Below, piece after piece: positions 1-10,116 of a stretch of 55,000 nucleotides of DNA (positions are counted from its first letter, which is position 1; the number at the start of each line of letters is the position of its first letter). Source of the stretch: Symbiodinium natans (Eukaryota; Sar; Dinophyceae; Suessiales; Symbiodiniaceae); the NCBI GenBank assembly GCA_905221605.1, contig CAJNDS010001180.1, forward strand, positions 665,725 to 720,724. The letters run 5' to 3'. A program made the translations under genes and the position numbers. The notes below the pieces were generated by a model, which was given only the letters and a program-made list of their open reading frames with translations, did no database searches and had not been told where the DNA came from.

Positions 1-850
1 TTTCAGAGCACATGTCTTGAAGGGTCGCTTCTTGGTGGCCGTTTCTGTGACATTGGCAGATGCCCATTCAAAAACAGGTAGCTGAGCATCCGTGATGCGC
101 AGACTCTCGTCTCGGGAGGTGCTTTTCCTTCGAGACGTCTTCAGCTTTTGCACGGGCCTCGGAAGGAAATAGGTGGCACGGGTAACGCAGAAACGCGGCT
201 TTCGCATGTCCACGGTCAGAGGCTTCGGGCACGATTCAAGATGCAGGATCTGATGCAACCCCGACCTCCCCCCCCCCCCCAAAACGCCTGAACCGCATCT
301 GGCTTTGTGCTCGCGTTTCACTCTCTACTCCTAAGGTAAGTCAGAAGGCTCTTTCCAGCTCACCTTCTCGGATCTCGAGCAGCCAGGATGCCCTAAGGGG
401 CCTTAGGAGGCCTCTGGGAGTCTTGGGTGTATAGGGCACTCTAAGGAAGTCGGAGATGGGGGCTTTAGGAAATTAAGGTTACCTTATTGGGGGTCCTCAC
501 CATTAAAGGGATCCTTTTTTTTGGGGGGTCATAATATTGGGAGGGGGGGGGGGGGGGGGGGGGCCCCTTTTTTGTCGGTCCCCCTTTTTTTCGTAAACTC
601 CCATATTGTCAGTTTCTCTAAACTATGGTCCCTTTGGGGGGTTTGCGAGTAATCAGGCGCCCAAAAACGGGACCATAACTTTCGAAAACTCGCTGTATGG
701 CATACGGCGGTCCTCCTGAATTCGCGGCTCTTGCTGCGCACGAACCCTACAACCCTAAAACCCTAAAACCCTAAACCCAGGAAACACGGCAGGTGTCGTA
801 AGGCAGTTCAGAGGCTCTGGTAAACAAACGCGTCCGAGTAGCCAAGAGAA

Positions 851-1256
851 ATGGCGTCCCTGTGGATGGGCCCTGCGTTCCGAGCTCGTTGGGGGGGGGT
901 GGGGGGGGGGGGTGGGGGGGGGGGTGGGGGGGGGGGTGGGGGGGGGTGGGTAGTTTAGGTTTAGGGTTTTAGGGTTTGGGTTTAGGGTTTAGGGTTTTAG
1001 GGTTTTGGGGTTTGGGGTTTCGGGTTAGGGTTTAGGGTTTTTGGGGTTTGGTTTCGGTTTTGGTTTAGGTTCAGGCGAAGTGGGCAACCAAACATCCGTG
1101 GGAAGGGCTGCAGGCTTGGAATCCGAATCACGAACACACACGACAAACAAACGAACGAACAAGCACACAACCGAAACAAGCAAGCAAGCACCAAGCAAAA
1201 ACAACAAGCAAGCAAGCAACCACAAGCAACTTCATGAGATATCCCGTGTTTCTTGA
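851..1256 (+). CDS. Candidate small two-exon gene, unknown product
   Basis: Proposed exons are 851-887 (ATG in the context GAGAAATGG) and 1075-1256 (TGA). They join in phase to give 72 residues. The intron (888-1074) starts GTTGGG, holds a G/T run and TTTAGGG repeats, and ends TTCAG. The second exon is rich in Lys, Thr, Asn and Gln and overlaps a (CAAG)n-like simple repeat at 1140-1235, which alone could explain the open frame. No domain is recognised. The model rests on phase continuity and the plausible start only. Confidence 0.25.
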
Positions 1257-1261
1257 GTCCA

Positions 1262-1539
1262 ATGCCTAGTGGGTCCCAGCGTTCACGTGATACCAAACCA
1301 CGCGATCTGCCGAAGCAAGACCAAAAAGGTTGTCGGCCCTTTTTGATTCTGACAACATATTTAGAACTTTCCTGTTGAAAGTCTGGGTTGAACCGTCAAC
1401 CCCAAAACCCTGAACCCTAAATCCTGAACCCTGAACCCTGCTTTGAAGCTTTTGTTTGGTTCAAGGTATGGCTGCCGAGGAGCTTGAACGCAGATCTCTG
1501 GGACCTCGTTTCCGAGGCCATGCGGAATATGTCCGATGA
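1262..1539 (+). CDS. Candidate two-exon ORF, unknown product
   Basis: ATG at 1262 opens an exon that ends at a GTTGTC donor after 1328. A second exon from 1466 (acceptor TTCAAG) continues in phase to TGA at 1537-1539, giving 46 residues, charged and hydrophilic. In another frame the same second exon is open from 1466 to a GTAGGG donor at 1562 (32 codons ending SGWSQ), so the true frame is unsettled. No family recognised. Confidence 0.22.
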
Positions 1540-1697
1540 ACCTGCGAGCGGGTGGAGCCAGGTAGGGATTGGGGGTCTGAGGGTTTGGGTTTGAGTTTAG
1601 GGGTTGAGGGTTCATCCTATGAGGTTAATGGTTAGGGTGTTAGGGGTAGAGTGTAGGGGAGTTCGCGAGGCTTTCGGTAGTACAATTTAGGGTTCAG

Positions 1698-1840
1698 GGT
1701 GTTTTGGAGACGTGGTCTTCGTCAAGTTCGCCGTCCTTCCCGTGCGGCGCGCTGGGGATGAGTTCGAGAGATGGTGGGTTAGGAATCGCATGTTCAGGGT
1801 ATTAGGCATGTCTGCAAGGGACTCAACGCGAAACTGTTGA
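1698..1840 (+). CDS. Candidate terminal exon, unknown product
   Basis: After the acceptor GGGTTCAG the frame runs 46 codons to TGA at 1838-1840. It includes the hydrophobic/charged stretch GDVVFVKFAVLPVRR followed by DEFERWWVRNR, and the composition is globular. A shifted frame downstream (1819-1893) is also open and helical, so the 3' end is uncertain. No upstream exon is assigned with confidence. Confidence 0.27.
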
Positions 1841-1893
1841 GGGCAGCCATCGAGGTGCTTCTAGCGGCTGCTGAGACGTTTCTCATGGCATGA

Positions 1894-2570
1894 CTTACTC
1901 ATTGCGATGGTTTTCCTACGTTATCAAAGATTGCTTTGAAGAATGGAACTAGTCTCATTTTGGGTGACCCGGTCACGGCAAGGGATTCCGGGAGACTTTA
2001 GAGCCCTGAGCCCTCCTTGTCACGAGGTCCACCACCTTCTCCACTTCCTGCAGAGGCCCGGGCTTCGGGTTGGGTGTAGCGTTGAGGGTTGAGGGTTTTT
2101 AGGACGGTTGGGTGAGGATTTGGAAGTCTTCGAATAACCCCAGATTAAGCCCGCAACTGCCGCTCACGTGCACGGGCCCAACAGTAACGTAAGGTCGGCG
2201 TTTGGGGGTGGGGGGGGTAAAGATGATTCCTGTCGTGTGAACCTGCCCGTTAACCCTATACTTGAAGCCCTAACCCTAAACCCCAAACCCCAAACCCCAA
2301 GAACCCTAAACCCTAAACCATAAACCCCTTCGTTTGCCTCAAGCTGTCTGCAGGCCCTGTCCTGGCTTGCCAAGCTCAAGCAATCTTGCCAAACCTCGAG
2401 GGCTGGCCCCTTGAGCCAAGGAGCTGAGATGAGGGTTTTTTAGGGTTTGAGGGTTGGGGTTGAGGTTTGAGGGTTTTTTAGGGTTTAGGTTTTTAGGGGA
2501 AGGCGGGGCTTTCTGCTGGCCTCCCCTGAGAGGGCTTGGGGGCTAAGGCTTAGCGCTGAAGATCCGGCGG
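1894..2570. other. No gene resolved; telomere-like repeats
   Basis: Holds degenerate CCCTAAA (2255-2330) and TTTAGGG/TTGAGGG stretches (2430-2500). A short open stretch follows a fair acceptor at 2354-2440 (ALSWLAKLKQSC) but ends in the TAG of a TTTTTTAGGG repeat and has no donor, so it is not called. Confidence 0.4.
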
Positions 2571-3131
2571 TTGCGTCGGCAACCTTATCCAGGCCCCAAC
2601 GAACCCTGGCAGCACGTAGGGATGCCTCTGGGGCGAGCAGTTCTGTTCAGCACACTGTTGCGCTTCCTTCGCATGGTTGCTTCCGAGCAGAAATGCCCAG
2701 CACAATACTCGAATTCACCCCCTGTTTCCAAGAGACTTGCGACCCCTGAGCCTTGTCGCCCACGCAGAGAGCGAAGCACAATATTTGCACTAGACCCAAG
2801 CCTGTGTGAGGCATTTTCAGGCCCGCCCGCAAGCTCAAGCATTTCCGTTGAACAGGGAGGGCAACCTTGCAGATCTCTGACGGACCCCTTTGACTCCCCG
2901 GTTTCTCTCCTGTATCCTATAGTAAGGGCTAGTAGCCTAAGCTCCATGGTAATAGACTTGCGGAGATCAACGAGGCCAAGTCCTCATTCTACACCTTGCG
3001 AGTCTGGAGCGCTGGTCCATGGTGTTGCGTGGTTGATGTGGGTGTCGTGTCCAGGACCTCACTACCCCCCCCCCCCCCCGGGCAAAAGATCCGTCCCAGG
3101 CCTTCGAAGCCTGAGTGACCCGCAGTCCTAA
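2571..3131 (+). CDS. Long open frame, possible coding exon(s)
   Basis: A 186-codon + strand frame without ATG at its 5' end, closing with TAA at 3129-3131. The first two thirds are Ser/Pro/Cys-rich; the last part crosses a 16-base C run (poly-Pro). A second candidate exon overlaps the end in another frame: 3126-3220, acceptor CCGCAG, donor GAG|GTGACA, with Cys/Thr-rich residues. The - strand is also open (2585-2947). Length makes chance less likely, but no domain is recognisable and internal introns cannot be excluded. Confidence 0.22.
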   Translation: MRRQPYPGPNEPWQHVGMPLGRAVLFSTLLRFLRMVASEQKCPAQYSNSPPVSKRLATPEPCRPRRERSTIFALDPSLCEAFSGPPASSSISVEQGGQPCRSLTDPFDSPVSLLYPIVRASSLSSMVIDLRRSTRPSPHSTPCESGALVHGVAWLMWVSCPGPHYPPPPPGKRSVPGLRSLSDPQS

Positions 3132-3245
3132 ACTCGGGGGCTTCGGAGGACACAAGAGCCTGCAACGGAAACCCGACGGCCCAGGGCTGCAGTACGACGA
3201 CTGCAGAAGCGCAGTGCGAGGTGACATGGTCATATCTTTTTTTGC

Positions 3246-3320
3246 TTTTTTTAATTAAAACTGTTTTTAATTAAAAACTGTTTTTAATTAAAAAACAGTT
3301 TTTTTAATTAAAAACCGTTT
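3246..3320. repeat. AT-rich tandem palindrome (TTTTTAATTAAAAACTG)n
   Basis: Four imperfect copies of a roughly 17-bp unit, each centred on the palindrome TTTTTAATTAAAAA and separated by CTG, CAG or CCG. The whole block can fold into nested hairpins. It is the most AT-rich spot in this part of the window. Confidence 0.8.
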
Positions 3321-3599
3321 GAGGGCCTGGCGTACACGTTAGGAGGGAAGGGGTACGGGGGGGATTAGGTAAGGTTGTGAGAGTGCATCGTGAAGCAAGT
3401 GAAACAGCGAAATGGAAATCTACGGCTAAGTCAATCGCAACCTCCGTGCAACCCTGGTCTCTTCTCGCTTTTTCGTGAACGTCTGTGGCTTATGGGGGGT
3501 GTCGAGACCAAGATCTTGCTGAGATGGACCTCCTCACCGAAGCCCAGCCCTCTTCGAAAAGAAGAAACCGATGCCCTTCCGCCGATCTGAGGACCCGCT

Positions 3600-4680
3600 C
3601 GAATTGCTGACTTCACGAAAAAATCGAGCCGCGCCTTTGTCCTCGATGGTCCCTTTTGGAACAACCGTTGACAAAAGTTAGGTGCCCCAGCGCTTGCCTT
3701 GGATGGATGAAATTTCCGAATGCCATAGAGCTTGCTTGTAGATGCAGCAGAGGCTCGGCCCTTTTTTTAAGGACCCTTTTCCTTCGTCCTTCTTTGCACT
3801 TCCTGGGCCATCTTCAGAGATTCACACTTTCGCTCCCTGCCCCTTATAGGGCCTAACCATCCTCCCTGCTGGGGATAAGATTTGGGGTTTGGGGTGGGGA
3901 GGGGGGTGGGGTAACCTCATCTCCCGTTACTCCCTAACGTCCTAAAACCCCGAAGCCCGCAGCCCAAAGACCAAAGCCCCCAGCCTAAAACAAACACCCA
4001 ATCCCTTGCAAAACCGGGGGCCTAAGAATTGCAAGGCGCGCTGGAGCAGGAGTTTCGAAGAGATGGCAACGTGGGTTTAGGGTGTTAGGGGTTTGGGTAT
4101 TTAGGGGTCAGGTTGACCCTAACCCCTAACCCTAAACCTAAACCCTGACCTCGGCCCCCCCCAAACTTTATGGCTCCTCCTTAGTGGGGAAATTCGGGAG
4201 AAGGCGTTCGTGCTTGGGGGAGGGGGGGGGAAGGGCGGGGAAGGACCTATGTCCAGAAAGGTAATAGTCATGCCCTTGGGACATTTTGTATTTTTTCCCT
4301 TTTGGGTTTGAAGGACCATGTTGAGTAATATTTTTCAGAGGCTCAGGGCCATCTAGTGTACAAACCGTGGCTGTAGTCCCTAGTTTTTTTTTGTTTTGGG
4401 GCTCCCAAGAACCAGTTTTTAACCCACCGGACCCCATGCAAGAAACCACGGAAGGTCGCCCGGCGGCTTCTGAAAGCCCTACAACTGGCCCGCGCACAAC
4501 CTAAACCCTACCCTAAACCCTAAACCCTGAAACCTAACCCTTAACCCTAAACCCTAAACCCTAAACTATACAAACTCTTAAGCGGGCCAAGGACATCTTC
4601 CTGTACTGAGCTGCGTCGAGGTCGCTGCATCGCACGCCGATGGGGCTGGTATGAGCAGATGACTCGGGACTGCAACGTAG
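3600..4680. other. No gene resolved; telomere-like repeats and weak - strand ORF
   Basis: TTTAGGG/CCCTAAA remnants at 3870-3960, 4075-4150 and 4500-4570. A 109-codon - strand frame (4168-4497) is open across a GGGACATTTTG repeat segment. It has a plausible acceptor and a GTTTGT donor but no recognisable domain, so it is left uncalled. Confidence 0.4.
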
Positions 4681-5564
4681 CAGCGACAGCAGCTTGTGTT
4701 TACGAGCCCCCTCAACCCTGGGAGCCGCAACACATCCGTTTGGCCTCTGGTCTTTCGGAATTTTCGTGTACACCGCAATGGCATGGGGCATTCGTCCCCG
4801 AAGATCGAAAGCCCCTTGACCCTTCCTCCGCGAATCTCCTGTGAGCCCCCATGTCTGAGACCAGCAGAACACAGCGCCAAGTCCGATTTCTCCGAAGAAC
4901 GGCCCCCCGACTCGGATGTTTGGGGCTTCTGCTCCGACTTCGCACTTCGTGAATATGCGTGGGGGTCTTCAAGGGCTTTTTTGGGGGCCAGCTCTGGGTT
5001 GCAGCATTTGGGCTTGAGTGTCGCGAGATGTGCTCCCTCCTCGCCCTGTAGAGTTTTCCCTTGTGTTCCTCTCCAAGTCCGCACATACAACACGACTTGT
5101 GCGCCCGAGCAAGTCACGCACTGCACCCGAATTACTTTTTGTTTTTCAACTCTGAACTCGGAAAGCAAAGACCGGTTCAAGGCTGCCTGGACAAGGGGAC
5201 TGTTCTCCGGATATGTCCCAGAACGGCTATCGTCTGCCCTCCATGCAGCAACCCCAGGGGCTCGCGGATATACGTACAATCAACATGCATTGCATAGTGT
5301 ATCCAACTCCAATAATGCAATAGCTAATGTAAAGTGTCGAATGCAGGAGCCCTGACAAGAATAGGCTCTCTTTTTGCAGGGCTCCTTCTTTAGAGCGGTT
5401 TTGTTTTTTGTTTTTCAGGGTGTACGTGTGCCATGAGACATTGGAAAAGCTTTCGCAATCGAGGCGCCGATCGTGACGTCCTTCGTCATGCTCCTCACGG
5501 GCAGCTCCGCCGGCCTGGCAGCAAGTCAACTGGGGCTGTTACGGCCTATAAGCTTGTAGCATAG
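4681..5564 (+). CDS. Candidate two-exon gene fragment, unknown product
   Basis: After the acceptor CAACGTAG the frame is open from 4681 to TGA at 5353 (224 codons, the longest non-repetitive + frame here). A second exon starts at 5419 behind a textbook acceptor (T-rich tract, TTTTTCAG) and runs 47 codons to TAG at 5562-5564. A GTGTAT donor at 5296 would join the two in phase. The - strand is open over 4578-5279 as well, so the coding strand is not proven. The T-rich acceptor favours +. No domain recognised. Confidence 0.3.
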
Positions 5565-5623
5565 GAGGGCTTGGAACTTCTGGATCCCCAACCCGCCTTC
5601 TGACTTTCCCAAGCAAGACACCA

Positions 5624-5794
5624 ATGAAACTGCACCTGAATGTCCTCATGGGAGGAATGGGGAGTGGGGGGGAGGGGTACATCGTCTGTCCAAAAGCAAG
5701 CCGACGGCAGACTGCACATTCTCAGCAGCTGAAAAGGGTTAGTTTTCGAAGGTCAGATTTCTTCCGGCTGCTTCCGAGTCTCATCATTTGGTAA
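5624..5794 (+). CDS. Candidate small ORF, 56 residues
   Basis: ATG (context CACCAATGA) to TAA without introns. Begins MKLHLNVLMGG, has a Gly-rich stretch, a single Cys and a basic C-terminal half (KRVSFRRSDFF). An alternative is that it is a first exon, since TTTG|GTAACT just before the stop would serve as a donor. No family recognised. Confidence 0.27.
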   Translation: MKLHLNVLMGGMGSGGEGYIVCPKASRRQTAHSQQLKRVSFRRSDFFRLLPSLIIW

Positions 5795-5944
5795 CTACTC
5801 TTAAACATTCGTTGACGAAATATCAACACAATTCTATATATTGTTACTGCTCATTTTTCCATCCTTGTCCCTGCAAGGTCGGGGCTTACAGAGGCATGTA
5901 GGCTGTTTTTTACCCTCCGCTAGCCACGCCCTAGGCCAGGGTTT

Positions 5945-6105
5945 GCTTTATATGGGTTGAGGGCTTAGGTTTTACGGATATTAGGGGTTTAGGGTTTAGG
6001 GTTTTAGTAGTTAGGACTTTATGGTTTAGGGTTTAGGTTTTAGGAGTTGAGGGTTTTAGGGTTTAGGGGTTAGTTTAGGGTTTAGAAGCCTTTTTTGGTT
6101 TTGGC
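5945..6105. repeat. Degenerate TTTAGGG array
   Basis: About 15 imperfect copies of TTTAGGG, TTTTAGGG and TTGAGGG on the + strand, directly upstream of the next candidate start codon. Divergence suggests an old interstitial insertion. Confidence 0.8.
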
Positions 6106-6117
6106 GGGGAATTTGGG

Positions 6118-6393
6118 ATGGCGCGCTTTCCAAATTTGGCGGATGAGCAAAACAGGGCCGGAAACGGGAAGCTTGAGTCTCAACTCGTGTGGTGGAAGCC
6201 CAGGATACCTCGAAGATTAGATTTCACTGTAGGAAGGCCCTCTAGCCGAGAGATTGTGCCAGTAGGGTTTAGCTCTAGGTTTGGGGTTAGGGTTTAACTG
6301 TCAGCACGGGTTTCGCGATCTTGGTCCGACCCCAGCAAAAGCTACGTGCGAGAGCTACAGTGGGCTCATGTTGAAGTAGCCTGCCGTGCCTGA
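6118..6393 (+). CDS. Candidate two-exon gene, 72 residues
   Basis: Exon 1 is 6118-6278 (ATG, begins MARFPNLADEQNRAG). Exon 2 is 6336-6393 (ends with TGA). The 57-nt intron opens GTTTGGGG, contains a short TTAGGG-like part and ends GACCCCAG. The junction completes a Ser codon. The protein is basic, with a Trp-Trp-Lys-Pro-Arg segment near residue 30. No family recognised. Support: complete frame, phase match and good acceptor; the donor is weak, as in the anchored L1 gene. Confidence 0.33.
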
Positions 6394-6486
6394 ACTTCGG
6401 TGTTTCGATGGAGCCGGCGGGTTTGCGGGGTTTGGGTTTGGGAGAACGCTGAAGCAGAAAGTTTTGCGGTTCGAGGCCTGACCCTA

Positions 6487-6540
6487 AACGCTACACCCTA
6501 AACCCTAAACCCTAAACCCTAAACCCTAAACCTTAAACCC
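6487..6540. repeat. CCCTAAA array
   Basis: About 7 units of CCCTAAA with minor variants. The next block, 6695-6765, is a second degenerate CCCTAAA stretch. Confidence 0.85.
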
Positions 6541-6811
6541 TTACCTTGGACCTCAGCCATAGGACTCCCCCACGTCGAGGGGCCCGAAGGAAGTAGGCTA
6601 AGCGCCTGGGAAGAATTACGTGAACCAACGTGGTGAAAGCGTTTTTAAACAAATAAATGGGGTGTTGCACATCAGGTGCCCACGACCCTTCCAAGCCCTA
6701 AACCCTAAAACATAACCCCGCAAACCCTAACACCCTAAACCCTAACCCTAAACCCTAAAACCCTCCCCAAGCCCTCCTGAGGGCATAACCTAATCCCTGG
6801 TTCTTTGTCAG

Positions 6812-6999
6812 CGTGCTGTCACCACTACGCCAAGTCTCCTGTTTGGCTTGGCTGCCGGCAATTGGGAAACATTCCTTCATGTGCCTCTATCAAGCCCCTA
6901 CAGCATGAAAAAAGCCACTGCCACAAAGCAGCGCAACAGCCTAAACTTCCCAGGCCTTTTCCCCTACCCCTAAAGCCCGAAAAGCCCACGCGCCCTTGA
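6812..6999 (+). CDS. Candidate terminal exon, Cys/His- then Pro/Lys-rich
   Basis: A strong acceptor (GTTCTTTGTCAG) opens a frame of 62 codons ending in TGA at 6997-6999. The N-terminal part has CCHHY, then single Cys residues and a CHK, so metal binding is conceivable but fits no known finger. The C-terminal part is Pro/Lys-rich. The upstream exon is not identified. Confidence 0.28.
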
Positions 7000-7116
7000 A
7001 ATCCCTAGGCCTTCACCCCCTCTCAGCATCCCAACGCCTTCCCCCGAAAGCTGAAGAAAAGCTCCCTCCATGGCACACCCCGCTTCCCCTCTCCCCCCCC
7101 CCCCCGGGTGGAAAAG

Positions 7117-7262
7117 CCCTAACCCTAACGCCCTTAACCCTCACCCTTACCCTTAAAACCTAACCCTAACCCTAAACCTTAAACCCTAACCGCCCCAAAC
7201 CCCCAACCCTAAACCCTAAACCCGAAAACCCTACCCTAAACCCAACCCTAACCCTAAACCCC
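7117..7262. repeat. Degenerate CCCTAAA array
   Basis: About 20 imperfect CCCTAA/CCCTAAA units, immediately upstream of the candidate start codon at 7299. Confidence 0.85.
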
Positions 7263-7298
7263 AAGAGAAGACAAGCGCCAAGAGGGGGCGGCGCGCAA

Positions 7299-8481
7299 AT
7301 GAGGCCAAAGGCCCTTCTCGCTGCTGCCGAGATTCCCGAAGCAAAGCCACCTGGACCTTCTGGCTCCTCGAAGCGAGTTTTTAGGGTCTTAGTGGCTAGG
7401 GTTTTGGGTTTTAGGGTTTTAGGATTTTAGGGTTCTAGGGTCCTTACGTCTTGGGGGTCTTGGGTCTTTAGGGTCTTAGGGTCCCTTAGGGTGGTTGGTT
7501 GAGTGTAGGTTTAAGGTTTAGGGCTGAGGAGGGTTGAGGGCTTTAGGCTTCAGAGTTGAGTGCTTAAGGATTGGGCTTTAGTCTGACTGAGAGCGTCGAG
7601 GGCTTGAGGGGCTTGAGGGAGCTATGTATGCACTACGGACCCTGACTCACCCCCTCATCCTCCTCCCCACCCCTCTCCGCTTGCATTGAGGACGAGCTCT
7701 TCAACACGTTTTTGGATGCCGTGAGGACCGAAGGGCCAAAGGAAGTCGCTGCCTTTATTAATATTTTTTTGGGTGGAAGTGGGGGTGGGGCGGCTAAGGG
7801 TCTAGGGCTTAGATGGCTTTAGGGGACTCTAGGAAAAGCGTTTTATGGTGTATCCCCCCCCCCCCCCCCAAAAAAACAATAAAACATAAAGTCCACAGAA
7901 TGAACCACATCCGGAGGCCGCGACCTTCTTCGGAAGGTCTTTTGGGCCCCCCCCCCCTGTCCCAGGAGGTGGTGCTATTTTCTTGGGAGGGGGGGGGGGG
8001 TTGAGGGTTTGGTTTCGGGCTATGAGCCTTGGTTCTGGGTCTCTGGCGGAGGTTCTTGATTGGTGCCTCTGAGAATAGGGACAAGGCCCATGAAGAAATC
8101 TGGATGCAGCCGCAAGAAAGGGGGGGGTGGGCACGGGGGGTACCGGCGTCCAAGAGAAATCCCCCTCGCCGAGAATGTGGCGAGCATTTGAATGACCATC
8201 ATCGATCTGGGAGCACCCGGGAGCCGCCCTGGTTGATTTCCTCTTTTTTTAATGGTCTCTTAGGGTTCGATCGGGGTTGTATAGGGTTTTGTATAGGGTT
8301 TTGTATAGGGTTTTATAGGGTTGGTTACCAGCAGCAGTGCATGGAGTTGAAGATTGAAATGCAAGAGCCCACAAGTTTGCTTAAGGCAACTGTGGCGCCC
8401 TCCTGGTAAGCTTCACTGAAGATCTCATTTCCCAGCCATTCTGAACGTGGGCACGTGCCCATCCCACCATCCGGGGCCTAG
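7299..8481 (+). CDS. Candidate five-exon gene, 103 residues
   Basis: Exons 7299-7376 (ATG; begins MRPKALLAAAEIPEAKPP), 7691-7744, 8074-8139, 8338-8405 and 8436-8481 (TAG) join in phase throughout. Donors are GTTTTTAGG, GTCGCT, GTACCG and GTAAGC; acceptors CATTGAG, CTCTGAG, GCAGCAG and TTTCCCAG. The last intron is only 30 nt. Exon 2 reads DELFNTFLDAVRTEGPKE and looks like a genuine amphipathic helix; its frame stays open to 7772, so its 3' end could be later. Introns hold TTTAGGG variants, a C run and a (TATAGGGTTTTG)n block. Product unrecognised. Confidence 0.4.
8275..8322. repeat. (TATAGGGTTTTG)n minisatellite
   Basis: Three to four copies of a 12-13-bp derivative of the telomere motif, inside the proposed fourth intron of 7299-8481. 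Confidence 0.75.
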
Positions 8482-8732
8482 AGGTAGTTTCATTCCATCA
8501 CCATCGTGTTCGACACCTTGCAATAAAACAAGCACATGCTCCCATCGTTCACACAATCCAGGCCAGACGGCAGACAAGGTCCGGTAGCCCTGGTTGACTG
8601 CCGGTCGGCCCGTGCAGGACAGCTTCAACCCCGGCGCGCTTCCTCACCGTGACTTGGAAAGCCCATGGAAGCCTTGACCCCCCCCCCCCTTCCCCTGCCC
8701 CGGCAGACTAGTGATCTATAGAATATTCTTCT

Positions 8733-8835
8733 ATGTATGTATGTTATGTTAATGTAATGTAATGGGGGTAAAACCAAACCAAATGTATGTATGTATGTAT
8801 GTATGGAAATGTATGTTTATGTACATGTACATGTA
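8733..8835. repeat. (ATGT)n microsatellite
   Basis: TATGTATGT-type repeats interrupted by AATGT units, followed by a short GTACATGTAC palindrome. Confidence 0.8.
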
Positions 8836-8995
8836 CAACATATTATGGATCATAGATTATAATATCCTTTGTAATTCGGATCGAATCCTCCTCTTGACTT
8901 CAAGATATTGAGAGCCCTTGGGATGTGGTGTTTAAGGGGGCGCCTGGGCGTCGGAGTGGGAAAACTCTTGTTTCTCCGGAACCTCATGGTGCTCT

Positions 8996-9038
8996 CTCTC
9001 TTCTCCTCCTTTTCTCTCCTCTCTCTCTCTCGCTCTCA

Positions 9039-9078
<40 letters not shown>

Positions 9079-9080
9079 GT
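8996..9080. repeat. (CT)n microsatellite acting as polypyrimidine tract
   Basis: CTCTCT runs with few interruptions, ending just before GTCTGAG at 9085, the acceptor proposed for the next exon. Confidence 0.8.
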
Positions 9081-9085
9081 CTGAG

Positions 9086-9432
9086 GCCTGTCTCAAGCCC
9101 GCGGCACCCGCCGGGCCAAGTGATCGAGTTCGGGCGGTAAGTGCACTCTGACTTAGTGGCTGAACTCTCCCCCAACCCGCCCGAAACCCAAAACCTTACC
9201 ATACCTCCAGCCTATAGTGCTGCAGATGTTTTGCACGTTCCTTCCAGATCAGGCACCGCGTGGGTTCGGAAACATTCATGGTCAACGTTGCCAGCACATC
9301 AAACAAATTGCTAAAGCTCACGTGAATCGAACGGCCTCTATAGTAAGACCCCCAGGGGCTGTATGCCTCTTGTCCCCTGAGCATGACGGTAACAATTGTT
9401 TGTGTGTGCGCACCCTGCAATGCGCGCTGTAA
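9086..9432 (+). CDS. Candidate last two exons of a gene
   Basis: Exon 9086-9136 (51 nt) ends at a consensus donor GCG|GTAAGT. Exon 9211-9432 follows the acceptor TACCTCCAG and reads 73 codons in the same phase to TAA. The second exon includes HIKQIAKAHVNRTASIVRPP and four Cys near its end. The same DNA also has a clean - strand exon (9414 to 9205, CAG|...|GTATGG, 70 codons open, phase 0-0), so strand is not certain. GTAAGT favours +. Function unknown. Confidence 0.28.
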
Positions 9433-9512
9433 AAGGATGTCGAGCGGAACTTCTCAGTAAGCCAATCCCTTCTGCCATTTTCGAATCACCCTTGCGTGCC
9501 TGTGTGCGGCAG

Positions 9513-9765
9513 ATCCCTAGCCACAAGACGTGGCTTCGCCAAAAGCCTCATAGGAAACGCCACTTTTGGCTCCGTCAGAAAAAAAAAAAAAAATGTCACA
9601 AGTTTTGGTTTTATGGACATCCCATCTGTAGACAGGGTTCCTGGGCACCTAGGCGATAGCACCACCCCGAAACGTACCCTCAATATTCTCCATTCTTATA
9701 GTCCCTGCAGCGGAGTATTTGGTAGCAGATCTAGTTCCAAGCTAACAGCACCCGCAACGCCCTAA
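9513..9765 (+). CDS. Candidate terminal exon, basic/Ser-rich
   Basis: Acceptor TGTGCGGCAG, then 83 codons to TAA. Includes a poly-Lys stretch encoded by an A run at 9580-9594 and a Ser-rich C-terminus (GSRSSSKLTAPATP). No domain recognised. The A run could be a sequencing-length artefact that changes the frame. Confidence 0.22.
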
Positions 9766-9990
9766 ACGAAGCCCTCTCAACTGCCCCAGATCCCTGAAAC
9801 CCCTAAAGCCCCAAAAAGCCTCGGAGCTCGAAACCCAAGCTCTCAAAAAAGACTAGGGGTCCGTTTCGCGGGGCAAGGAAGCCAGGCCAAAGGCATCTGT
9901 GGCCCAACACCCCGCAACGATTTAGGTTGCGCCCCGGGATGATCGCAAGAAGTCCGGAACCCTTTGAGCTGTTTTTAAGCCCTAACCGTT

Positions 9991-10066
9991 GGATGTTCCT
10001 CCTTATACTACAAGGGAATGCTAATGGGGGGTACGGTAATCCTATTTAAGGACTGATCCCAACTCC
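9991..10066. mobile_element. Short inverted-repeat element, GGATGTTCC family
   Basis: Left arm GTTGGATGTTCCTCCTTATA, centre ATGGGGGGTAC, right arm TTTAAGGACTGATCCCAAC. It is a diverged, partly collapsed copy of the family whose best copy is at 31844-31953. Non-coding, MITE-like. Confidence 0.5.
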
Positions 10067-10116
10067 TGTCAGGGTGCCTGTAGGTTTTCCCTAGCGCTGG
10101 ACTTGCCGTTGGGGGG

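Noticed and set aside
2412-2421. Ten bases matching the 3' end of the dinoflagellate spliced leader (TTGGCTCAAG) on the - strand
   Set aside because: The preceding bases do not match; a 10-base hit is expected by chance at this scale. Not used as evidence of affiliation.
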